Below the pieces are notes generated by a model, which ran no database searches, was not told the origin of the DNA, and saw only the letters and a list, made by a program, of their open reading frames with translations. Positions 22,801 to 31,402 of a DNA stretch of 64,000 nt are shown piece after piece. Position 1 is the stretch's first letter. Every line of letters begins with the position of its first letter. This stretch comes from Siderastrea siderea (lineage: Eukaryota; Cnidaria; Anthozoa; Scleractinia; Rhizangiidae), in contig OZ034971.1 of the NCBI GenBank assembly GCA_964030785.1, forward strand, positions 17,919,865 through 17,983,864, given 5' to 3'. A program made the translations under genes and the position numbers.

Positions 22801-24632
22801 TTCAGTTCAAGGGAATTTATGTTTAGCGAGATATAAGCAACTGAAGTTCTGTCTCCAAGGAAAATTTTGCGGGAAAATTACCACAGCAGACGGCAAAAAA
22901 ATGTAATTGCGGTTTCGAAAACATCCCCTACAGCGCGTGAATTTGACAGTTTACAATCTCGAATTTCGATTGTGAAATTGTCACAAGTCACAGACTCTTC
23001 GCTTAACGCGCCTTATTCATGCTTTCTAGTTTAAATGGAATATTACAAGCTACCTTTCTCTCATGAAATACAATAGTATTTCGGCGGTAGATGTGTACTG
23101 AAGTATATTTTTCTTCTACGAAGACAGAGCAACGCAAGTTTTGTTCGTGACATTGAAGTACTAGCCGTCGGCCAGAGTTATCGAAGACCACTTCTTATTA
23201 CAGGTTGCTGAAATTGCAATCTTGCCCTTTGCAAAATACAACACAGTATTTAAAAATATCTGTCGAAGCTTCATTTTATCATAAAGAGCAGAGGTTCTTT
23301 AGTACTTCGTCGAAGAAGTCTGATATTTGCGACACGAACGAATAAATCTGTCAACGCCACGCTCCATGAGATCAGTTGCCAAGGAAAGGTGTCATTGTTT
23401 ATGCTGGCGCTTCTGATTGGTTTCGTGCGAAAAATAGCCCACCTTAAAAGGAAAGAGGGACCAAAAAAAAGGGCACCATTTTGCGTTTTTCCGCTGGAAA
23501 ACATTACTGAAGGGCTCAACAACACGGCTGCCGTGGAAAACACTTCGGAGGAAAGCTGTAGACCGATTTTCTTTCAATTTCAGCGCGATTTTGGGCTAAA
23601 AAATACGAGTTTCATTAAAGGTGGGGATTTATATATTACAATATTTATTCTTTGGTTCATCGGACAGACTTGAAACTTGCAGGACTTAAACTAGATGCGT
23701 GTACGATGTTTTCTTTGGCAGTACGTCAAATGTTGTCAAATATCAGTCCCGCGATGACTTCAAGAATTCTATAAACAAGCGAAATTGAATTTTGCGGCAT
23801 AACATTTTTCAAATTGCCTTTTCTGTGACGTACTGCCACAAGATTTAAGGTTTCGGTGACATACATAGATCGGAAAAAGCTTTTTGAAGTTGAATGAATT
23901 CTCTTTGAGTTATATTAAAAAAAAGAAGAACCAAGAATATTTTGACCACTCCCAAAAGTATCAGATTACAAGAATTCTTTACATACTTTCAGAATAAAAC
24001 TATTTTTTAATGAATCTACACATAATGTTGTACTTTCTGTGTTAATATGACCAAGTTTCAACAAACATTTCTACAGAATTGGGACATAAAAATAAGTGGC
24101 AAAAATGTCCAAATTAGCCTCCAGAATACCTTAAAAATAAAATTTAAAAATATGCTATATTACATATGTACAAAAATACCTAACTAAAAAACTAAATAAG
24201 AAATATAAATTAAAATGTTACTTTTTTTATGTATGGTTGAAATGCAAGAGTTTGTCTGTCGGTAACCGGTCGCCTACGAGTCGTTTCGCCTACGGTACTT
24301 TTTTTGTTCTTTAATGTCCTAAATGTTGAAAGGAAATGCAATATATATCATTTCTCGTTCTTAAAGCATGTTGCCCTAGGAAAAGAAAATGCAATATATA
24401 TCCTTTCTCGTTCTTAAAGCTCGTTCAAGGTTAACGAACCGGCCGTAGGCGAAACGACTCGTAGGCAAAACGACCGTATTGACGGAACCAAAACGAATTG
24501 AAGTGAAAAGCTCTTACCAGCTTGGGCCATGGCAGCTGCCGAACCGCCCTGAAATGGCTGTGTCAAAGGACTCTGGCCAAATTGTCGGTAGTCACGAGTG
24601 ACACGCGGTGAAGCTCCTAATGGCAAAGACAT
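7849..24632 (-). CDS. SMARCE1: SMARCE1/BAF57, HMG-box subunit of SWI/SNF (BAF) chromatin remodeller
   Basis: Twelve coding exons, in transcript order: 24518-24632, 21300-21352, 19577-19654, 17569-17670, 17291-17320, 11305-11380, 10789-10853, 10182-10230, 9179-9289, 8977-9038, 8438-8539, 7849-7968. All have GT/AG borders and compatible phases, giving 963 nt or 320 codons. Residues 57-82 hold the conserved [20 protein letters not shown] segment. The HMG box spans about 70-137 (W84, W97 and W107 visible) and ends in [11 protein letters not shown]. Then come a [12 protein letters not shown] block, a VLKRQVQSL coiled coil and the KKRKF helix. The acidic C-terminus is short (about 39 codons after the coiled coil), making the protein some 90 residues shorter than human SMARCE1. 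The product binds DNA without strong sequence preference within nuclear BAF complexes. The start at 24632 is chosen because SMARCE1-like sequence begins there, although the frame is open upstream to 24803. Introns hold many mobile elements. Confidence 0.95.
9383..9454 (-). tRNA. tRNA-like gene (GGT anticodon position, Thr-like; may be a SINE head)
   Basis: The minus strand gives a 72-nt cloverleaf-like sequence. It has a GGCTTG/CAAGCC acceptor stem, a D arm GCTC...GAGC, an A box TAGCTCAATTGG and a B box GGTTCGAATCC. The anticodon arm CTGCA/CGCAG encloses CCGGTAT, which would place GGT at the anticodon. Position 33 is C rather than U, and there are mismatches at the base of the anticodon loop and in the T stem. 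A T6 Pol III terminator follows. The promoter boxes are intact, but the loop defects make a translating tRNA doubtful. Confidence 0.4.
9630..9691 (-). pseudogene. Truncated tRNA-like copy
   Basis: This is identical to the tRNA-like body at 9383-9454 but ends after the D-arm GGTTAG segment, where it joins the inverted unit. The acceptor 5' strand and the A box start are missing. Confidence 0.7.
9856..9927 (+). tRNA. tRNA-like gene, inverted copy
   Basis: The sequence is the same as the minus-strand copy at 9383-9454 but on the plus strand. The A box (9864-9875), B box (9907-9917) and a TTTTTT terminator at 9930-9935 are visible. The terminator sits within a GCCTGA...TCAGGC hairpin. The same loop defects apply, with C at the U33 position. 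It lies antisense to SMARCE1 within its intron. Confidence 0.4.
12110..17100. repeat. Large imperfect palindrome in a SMARCE1 intron
   Basis: The inner arms, 13497-14122 and about 14500-15150, are inverted copies that look about 98% identical by eye around a ~380-bp loop. Farther out, 12110-12730 and about 16430-17100 are also inverted copies but diverged to roughly 80%. The stretches between inner and outer arms (12731-13496 and 15151-16430) are not clearly matched. Both arms carry the frame ending [19 protein letters not shown], which I do not recognise. The intron is 11381-17290. This could be a transposon with very long inverted ends, or an older inverted duplication whose core was homogenised by gene conversion. 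Confidence 0.75.
18347..18540 (+). pseudogene. Fragment resembling a RecQ/DEAD-box-type helicase N-terminal motif
   Basis: After an AG (TTGCAG) the frame reads [20 protein letters not shown], which matches the Q-motif and the lead-in to motif I of RecQ-like helicases. Where the family continues with the Walker A loop (PTGFGKS type) this copy diverges to [13 protein letters not shown] and stops at 18540. It lies antisense in a SMARCE1 intron. It looks like a captured or decayed piece of a helicase gene or helicase-bearing repeat rather than a working exon. Confidence 0.45.
19850..20388. mobile_element. MITE with GGGGGTATTTACATGAGACC inverted ends
   Basis: Left end GGGGGTATTTACATGAGACC then RGGACGAACTCAGA; the right end is the reverse complement with two differences. 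The interior repeats GAACTCAGACCGG-like blocks, including a second inner pair near 19900 and 20320. At 539 bp it is non-coding and lies in the SMARCE1 intron between exons 19577-19654 and 21300-21352. The target duplication is unclear. Confidence 0.7.
20403..21230. mobile_element. hAT-like element with CAGGGTT...AACCCTG ends
   Basis: The ends are CAGGGTTCGTACC and its partner GACCCATAAAAACCCTG. Subterminal TTTTCCATGACC and GGTTTTCCACGACC blocks are inverted relatives. A related but end-less copy lies at about 29260-29530. There is no transposase frame, and the flanking 8-mers (ATCTTTTA and TTTTAAAA) do not match cleanly, so the hAT call rests on end style. Confidence 0.5.
21970..22386. mobile_element. 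Harbinger-like MITE with TAA target duplication
   Basis: The ends are GGGCCTGGCTAAA and its exact reverse complement, flanked by TAA on both sides (21967-21969 and 22387-22389). A 3-bp TWA duplication with GGGCC ends is the PIF/Harbinger pattern. The interior holds many GGAAACATT/AATGTTTCC blocks in both orientations and no gene. It sits in SMARCE1 intron 1. Confidence 0.75.
22488..22555. repeat. Near-perfect 26-bp arm hairpin
   Basis: TAGCCTGTGAACGCAGACGT and the next six bases are repeated in inverted form at 22530-22555 with one mismatch, around a 16-nt loop. It would form a stable hairpin in SMARCE1 intron 1. It is a short foldback repeat with no coding content. Confidence 0.75.
24266..24475. 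repeat. Foldback element 42 bp from the SMARCE1 exon 1 donor
   Basis: GGTCGCCTACGAGTCGTTTC at the left is inverted at 24443-24475, where the arm has an extra inserted AAAA. The interior contains two tandem ~55-bp copies built on AATGCAATATATATC and TTTCTCGTTCTTAAAGC. The right arm ends about 42 bp from the exon 1 splice donor at 24517, so it lies in the proximal intron. Confidence 0.65.
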
Positions 24633-24832
24633 GTGGACGCTTTTGTTTTTGTCTGACGTTTCACAGTCCTTCTGCGCTAGCCACGCAGCGAAAGTCAAAG
24701 CGTAATCTTCTTTTGACAGGTTATTTGTTTTCCTGTTTGAACCGGCGTCTCTTTTAACTTCCCAAATAATAAAATAAGCCTTGGTAAGTGGTGAAAAATA
24801 CAACAGATCACATAAAAAGCAGAAAATGTAGA

Positions 24833-24850
24833 CTAGTCCTTGTCCGCCAT
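24833..24850 (-). other. Possible upstream ORF of SMARCE1
   Basis: On the minus strand AAGATGGCGG opens a five-codon frame that ends in TAG, 218 nt upstream of the chosen SMARCE1 start. It would be a uORF if transcription begins upstream of 24850. The transcription start is not visible. Confidence 0.3.
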
Positions 24851-24920
24851 CTTTCTATGTAATAAAGAGCATGCGTGAATTTTCTTCCTCATCGCGGGCT
24901 CATGCACAAGAGACGGAGCG

Positions 24921-24941
24921 GGGGTGGGGGGGGGGGGGGGG
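24921..24941. repeat. Poly(G) tract
   Basis: About 17 consecutive G follow GGGGT. Similar long G or C runs occur at about 25297-25312, 29153-29171, 33347-33364, 47562-47575 and 60221-60241. Their exact lengths are likely to be unreliable in an assembly. Confidence 0.7.
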
Positions 24942-25295
24942 AACTAATCGAGAAGAAAGAAAATCGTTAAGTCCAAATTATAGGAATAGACCAATAGACT
25001 TATTTTTGCCCATCTAAATTTTAATGACTTTGACCAAATGAAACTAGTTAGTAATTATTTGTTTATAAATAGAACGCCAAAATATCAATCTGTTTGAATT
25101 GCGTAAAGTACAACGTCATATTTGAAGGTAACAGTTGTACGTAAGTGAAATTGGGTACCAAACAAGGGGGCGGGAAGCGGGAGAACTAGGGAAAAATTAC
25201 GCAACATTGCACAATGTTTCGCAATTGAAAAAGCTCAAAGAGGCGGGAACCGGGATTAAAGTGTACGAAAGCGCGACGTTTAAACGCCCATGTTC

Positions 25296-25326
<31 letters not shown>

Positions 25327-25889
25327 ATTTTTTTGGCGCTAATCCGAGATTTTGCGGTCACTATGAAGTTGCATGCACGATTCTCTTTATTTGCTCGTCG
25401 AAAACAACAATTTCCCCTGCTCGAATCTGCGTCTATACGTATATGCTGTAAATAAATCCACCCCGCAAAAAAGTGCGCACTTTTTTGCGCTCGCCCCAAT
25501 TTTCGCGCGGCTAAAAAACGAAAAATGCCTTGAACGTGCGGAAAACCTTACGGAAACGCTTGCTACGCAGGCTAGTTTCAAAACTGTAGTGCTTGAGGAA
25601 CTTGAACCTGTCGCTGTCGCTAAGGCTCACTGAATTCAGTTATTGAGTTATACTTTGTCCCTCATCTTTCGAAAAACACAAAACAAACTTTTTCATGAAT
25701 AGCACTTCCAGCGTTTGAACAAGTAGGAAGACACCACTAGGGAAACTAAAACGGTTTAATTTTATTGTTTCGCAAAAAGACATGCAACATCTGATCATAT
25801 AAAATATATAAACATCCTTTTTACAAAAACTGTCTTTACAGGCCAGAGTAACGCTTTGTTTCAAACATTGCCGGTCTCTGTTCGACTTT

Positions 25890-25932
25890 TATGGCGTCAA
25901 TTCGTGGACAAAAAGTTCATCTCGTCGTCTCG
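25890..25932. repeat. Left terminal inverted repeat of the IS3EU-like element
   Basis: These 43 bp start TATGGCGTCAATTCGTGGAC and match the right end in inverted orientation at 42 of 43 positions. They adjoin the target duplication GACTTT at 25884-25889. Confidence 0.92.
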
Positions 25933-26276
25933 ACCTCTCATCTCGTCGTCTCTTCGTGCCATCTCGTTGTGTCATCATTTCATCTCGTCGTGTAGACCTG
26001 TCATCTCGTTGTGTTGTTCTCTCATCTCGTCGTTTTGTCGTGTCATCTCGTCGTGTCGTTCTTTCGTCTCGTTGTGTCGACCTGTCATCTCGTGTCATCT
26101 CGTCGTTTGGTCGTGCCATCTCGTCGTGTCGACCTGTCATCTCGGGTCAGCTCGTTGTTTTGTCGAGTCATCTCGTCGTGTCGTTCTTTCATCTCGTTGT
26201 TTTGTCGTGTCATCTCTTGGAGTCGTCGTGTCACCTCGTCGTGTTGTCTTGTCATCTCGTCATTTCATTTATCAAA
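25918..26276. repeat. Left subterminal array of a 21-bp repeat
   Basis: About 17 units of CATCTCGTCGTGTCGACCTGT or variants follow one another at 21-bp spacing. One short unit near 26090 and one longer unit near 26140 break the register. The strand is strongly pyrimidine/G biased. The array ends about 90 bp before the HECT gene start. Because 21 is divisible by three, long open frames of repeated Ser/His/Leu/Val cross it; these are artefacts of the period. A role in transposase binding or as promoter is inferred from position. Confidence 0.88.
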
Positions 26277-26364
26277 TCAACGAAGGACTGGATACTAGGC
26301 TTTGAAAAAAGGGAAGTGCGCAAGCTCACATGCTTTCCCGCTTTCGCACATCGCTTCTCGCAAG

Positions 26365-27108
26365 ATGGACGAAGTCAATGCTGTAAAGGATATTTTGAAA
26401 GACGCCCTTTCTCGAATTGACGGCATACAAAGCCCTTCACAAGCTTCTCAGACTCAGAATCCTCAGAATATTCCCCAGCAACAAATTCCAGAGTCGACTA
26501 GTTTGTTAGTAGCCAGAGCGCAAAATAATTTCAGGTAGGTATAAACCAGCAAATTAAGCCTCAATAAATTATATGCGGTCACTGTCAGAGTATCAAATAC
26601 TGTTTAGATCTATCAGAAACAAGGCCTTATACTCGGAAGCATTCAAAATTTGTCTTGTGGAGCTTGAGGAGGGGGAATGATATTTTGTCAGAATAATATG
26701 ATATAAGCTTACAATCGGACTAGTTGAGTTTTCCAAAGTGTTATAATATGTTAACCGCTATTTCAGTTAATAATATTGCGGATGAAAGATGCAAATCAAA
26801 AAGGCACGATACTAAAAAGAAAAGAAAGAACTAAAGTGAATGTGTGTGCCTATCACGGCCAATTTTAGATGTACAGATTTTAATTATATTTAAGGGATAA
26901 TTATTTTTAAAATAGGATTAAAGGTGAGGGTGTGTATATATAGTTTCATGAAATGCCTTAAGAAATTAGTCCTTAGTTTTGAGTTTTTTAACAAAGAATT
27001 TTATATGAACCGATTTTACTGTGTATATACTTTGTATAAAGTTTAATTTTAGTTTTTATTAGTTTTATTATTTCGCACAACCCTACAAGCTGCAGAGCTT
27101 TAATTTTA

Positions 27109-27139
<31 letters not shown>

Positions 27140-30100
27140 TGTCTGTCTGTCTGACTGGCTTACTGGCTTAAATGATAAACAAATTTAGCTAGAAAGAAAA
27201 ATATGTATATTTGGTGTTGTTTACTAAACCTAATTGTTTGTTTCAAAATTCTTGATGGATTTAAGGTGTTTGATAACTTTTTAGTGGATTAATATTAATG
27301 AAGTATCAATTCTTACATCAGGACAGCCTTCCCGCATCTTTACGGCAGAAGGACAGCTGTCCAGACTCTAGAGGGTGGAGGTGCAAGGCCAAAAAAGAAA
27401 GCTAAGCAGTATGTTCCATTCTTTGTCAAGGACACCTGGACAAAAGAGTTTTTAGTTTTGTCATCTACTATGGATGACAAAACCCCACGGCCAGACATGC
27501 TTCAATCTCTTCAAGCAGCTGGCTTAGGGAAGAAAAAAGTCGTTTTCAAAGATAAGAACGGTGATTTCAATCACTTAAGAAACACTCTAGAGGATTACTT
27601 TCCAAAATTAAAATCCCAGAATGGAGCTTTTGAGCTCCTAAGAGCCGACAGAGGTGGCAATACACGACCTCTTATCAACATTCACATGCCGCACTCTGGT
27701 TACTCAATAAAGGATCTAAAAGAAGCTGTGCCAGGCAGCTCAATCATTTATGTTAGACCAATCCAAAGTGACCTGGACATGGAGGTTGTCGAAAAAGAAG
27801 ATGGTACTCCGAAAGTATACACTCGGTGTGTCAACTGCCATCAAGATATCCCTTTAGTGGAAATCAAAGAGCATGCTGATTTGTGTAAAGCTGGAAGTTC
27901 AAGTTCCACTGATGACTTTGTACCAGCAACCCCAAAACAAGGAAAAACCTCCACAACACATGAAAGTCAAAGTAAGGAACAATCAATCAACACAATAGTC
28001 CTGGACAGTGACTTGCCTGGTGATGATGCTGAGTTGTTGCCTACCGCTGATCAGAGAGCAGCATGGATAAAAGAACTTCAAGAAATGTTTCCTGGGGTTC
28101 CCAGAACAAAACTTGAACAGACTGTTAAGACCTCTATATCACTGCAGGAAGCAGCAGAAGAAGTTTGTGATACAGAGGGCCAGGAACCCCCTCCTGAAGT
28201 AATGACGATTGGTGATGTTCTACTTAAGCTACAATCAGATTTCAAGGGCAGTGACTTCACCCTAACAATTAAACGAGACGAATTGTGGATGGGAGCTTTA
28301 AGGTTTTACAAAACAGCCTTGACAGAAAGAGAAAGGTTGTGGCAGGGCTTGGCAATCATCTTCCAAGGAGAAGAGGGTCTTGATGGTGGGGCACTAAAAA
28401 CTGAATTTTTTGAGCTGTTATTAAAAGAAATTCAGTTACGTCTATTTGAGGGTCCTGATGAGTCAAAAGTTCCAGTGAGAGATAGCAGCAAGGCATTCCT
28501 TTTAAAGCTTGCAGGAGTAGCAATTTCGCACTCGATAATCCAGAAAGGTCCTGTTTTTGGTGCTCTTTCACCTGCAGTGTACTACCATCTAGCTGGTTGT
28601 GATCCAGATCTTGTAGCCAGTCAAATTGAAAAGAATGATGTGCCCAAAAATGCAGGTAATGTAATAGACATAAGTTGCGTATTTTTGCACAGAAACTCAG
28701 CCATTACAAGTCAAAAAGTGAAATGCATTATTTGACCAATTCTCTACAATCCTTGGCATGTTACAAAGAAAAAAAATTGTGTTCAGCTCAGATCACTAGC
28801 CTGGTGAAAATACAACATGATATATAGTATACCTTGTGTCAGTGTCCGCTTAGACTCATTTTGTGCTAAGCTGTTCTTCTAACTTCAGTAATGTGCTTTT
28901 TTGTCCAGTATTAGTTGATGGACAATTATTTATGAAAACCTGGAAGGTTTAATTTCCATATTATTTAATAACTGCCTTATTATGACTGATAGATTGTATA
29001 GTTCCAGAAAATACCCATACTCCCCCAATAGAACGGAATGGAAATTCCATGAATGATGGGGTGTCTCAAAGGCCCAAAAATGTAAAGCAATGTATGAAGC
29101 TAAATTGGAATTTCCAGAGGGGTGGGATAATTCATAGGGCAAATCCCTTCCATGGGGGGGGGGGGGGGGGGTAATGGGAATTTTCTGGAACTACACATTA
29201 TACACATTTGCCGTAGTTAAATTGCTTCTCTTTCCATCAGTAACCCCTTAGGAGGGTTCACATATACACTGGGAAAGAAAATTCCATGACTTTTAATCCA
29301 ATTCCATGACCTCAAAATTGCCAAGGGGACTGGTGAAAGCAATGAGTGAAATGCCCCACTGTGCGAGACATTTTGACGCTTGACATAAACTTTCCTAATT
29401 TTCTTTTTTAAAACAATCTGTTAAAAACTTTTCCATGACTCTAACAAAATTATCTAATTTCTATGACTTTTCCAGGCCTGGAATGCCAATTTCAAATTCC
29501 ATGACTTTTCATAAGCTTTCCGTAGTAATCATAATAAATGACAAATCTTTTGAACCCAAAAGCTGACAAAAAGGGGCCATTTTGATTTTCAGTGCTTTAA
29601 TTATTTTGAAGTTTCAACTTTTTAGAAATGATGATGCCCTGAAGGTAAATCTGCTGTTTCTACAGCTTTTGAAACATCTCACAAGCTGAAATTTTATGTT
29701 AACAGGGATCTTCTTTTCATAGTAGAATTTCCTCCATATTAATTGCTGTCAAAACAGCAGATTCATGTTTTTTTCGTTGCATTTTATTTCCATATAGTTG
29801 TAACTCAAATATAAGCCTAAAAATGGACACAAATGTTGGCTCTTCAGTACTTGCCTCTAAATGCTCCTTTGTGGTTGCTGTACCTTATCAACTCCGGCTC
29901 ATACATCAGTGAGGTTAACTGTGGAACCTTCAGTACTGTGTGTTAGCTCCAAGCAAATACTTTCATACACTTTATAAACAGTGTTCTAAAACTGCCTAAC
30001 TGTTTGACATTTTTTCTCTAGGAACTGCTACTCTCCATGAGCTTATGGAACTACTGTTGAACAACGAACCAACAGCTAATATCCTAGGGGATCACCCAAG

Positions 30101-30680
30101 TTCTGATGCTTTCTGGGCAACCATCAACGCATCACATTGGCCCATTGACAAGCAAATAACTGACAGCAGTGCCTCTCATTTGCTACAGCACCTGCTGGAG
30201 AATGAAATTGTCTACTCTAGAAAGTTGGAAATTGATCAATTTGCAGAAGGATTGCGAGTAATGGGGCTGTTGCAGATAATACAAAGAAATCCTACTGTGT
30301 GTTATGAAATGCTATGCTACAACCCCAAACTAAAGTTGACCGCAGAGCAGTTCCTCAGTCAAGTACATCTGGAAGAACCATCAGATTTCAGTGAGAAGCA
30401 AAGCTATAATTGGTTCTTGAAGTTTGTGAATTCAGCAGATGAAGAAAAGCTGGTATGTCTGCCCCAGTTTATCACAGGGCATATGTCCGTCCCTCCCCGG
30501 GGCTTGCCTTACCAAATCTGCATTAAATACCTTCCTGATGACGACAGTGCTTCACTGCCCAAGTCGTCTGCCTGCTTAGCAATCATAAGTTTGCCCACGG
30601 TTCATTCGTCTGAGAAGAAATTCACGGAGAGCTTGAATATAGCATTGCAATGTGAAAGTCAAGGATTTAGTTCTGCATGA
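26365..30680 (+). CDS. Transposon-borne HECT-type E3 ubiquitin ligase with UBZ-like and CUE-like ubiquitin-binding modules
   Basis: Three exons, 26365-26534, 27322-28655 and 30022-30680, join in phase to 2,163 nt or 720 codons. Residues 86-200 form a domain with the KDTWTKEF block, AGLGKKKVVF and YVRPIQ, known to me from transposon-linked proteins of fish and cnidarians. Residues 226-245 form a CxxC...HxxxC finger (C226, C229, H241, C245) of RAD18-type UBZ style. Residues 307-340 resemble a CUE domain with its MFP motif at 312-314. From about 356 to the end is the HECT fold: the N-lobe signature GEEGLDGG at 406-413 and a C-lobe with SSACLAIISLPT, where C686 is the expected thioester cysteine. 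It resembles G2E3-like HECT proteins annotated in multiple copies in fish and corals. It probably moves ubiquitin onto unknown targets. The start is in an AAGATGG context. A candidate AATAAA lies at 31388-31393. Confidence 0.88.
27127..27155. repeat. (CTGT)n microsatellite in HECT gene intron 1
   Basis: About seven CTGT units follow AATAAAGG, resembling the tail of a short retroposed sequence. Confidence 0.75.
28999..29193. mobile_element. MITE in intron 2 of the HECT gene
   Basis: The left end TAGTTCCAGAAAATACCCAT and the right end are inverted copies with one difference. A long G-run lies inside the right arm. It is about 195 bp and non-coding. Intron 2 spans 28656-30021. Confidence 0.6.
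29260..29530. repeat. TTCCATGACTTTTCC-type repeat
   Basis: Several TTCCATGACTTTT and GACTTTTCCAGGCCTGGAA blocks relate this stretch to the hAT-like element at 20403-21230. Clean ends are not visible; it seems to be a degraded copy in intron 2 of the HECT gene. Confidence 0.45.
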
Positions 30681-31402
30681 AAATTGAAAAGTAAAACCCC
30701 CGAGACTATAAGAAGGAGAACCAAGACTCTTTCTAAGCTTTGTGAGACAGCTACATGTTTCTTAGTTAAACAACTCAAGGTATTTCCTTCATTGCTCAGG
30801 TTTTGGTTAAAAGCCATTTTTGTTTTGTTGTGACGTTACTAGTGATCCCAAGTGGCCCCTACAAAGTGCCGATTCTTTGGGCAGTGACTTTGCGTAATAG
30901 GTTAAAGACTCTGCAGTTATCATATTAGTTGTGTTCTTAGTGAGCACCACTCAGTTCCTGTTATTTCTGCTGTGATTTAACGGTTAGTGTGCGACCAGTA
31001 AAACTGTGAACACTAAGAATTATTTTTGGAATGTTTATTGTGTCGTGACCAATCAGACGCGAGATCAAACCAGAAAAACCTGCAAACCACAAAATTTAAA
31101 TACTGTCATGGCTTGCAGTTCATTCATCTACAGTCTGATTCGTTTTCTTTCCCATCACAAGAACATTCCAGAAATAATTGTAGTGTTCGTGGTTTTCTTA
31201 TTTTTACTGTAATAGGTGAAAGATGCTACAACTTTAGTTCAAGGTTGGTTCTAAGTAGTGATAGTCTCCAGGTTTTTTGTGGTTGTTGTGGCTGTACTTC
31301 GAGGGCATTCTTGTTATCAGGAGAGATTGTTTTCACCTTGTGTCATTTGACTTTCAGACCTCAGTTTTACACCTCAGTTCCTTATATAATAAAAGAGAAG
31401 TG

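Noticed and set aside
24633..24803. Upstream extension of the SMARCE1 frame (57 more codons)
   Set aside because: The extra residues do not resemble SMARCE1 N-termini, and the ATG at 24632 starts the recognisable part; more likely 5' UTR.
25856..26420. Long overlapping ORFs rich in Ser, His, Leu, Val (plus) or Arg, Asp, Glu (minus)
   Set aside because: They arise from the 21-bp repeat, whose period is a multiple of three; the same happens at 34882-35304. No start context, splice logic or family match.
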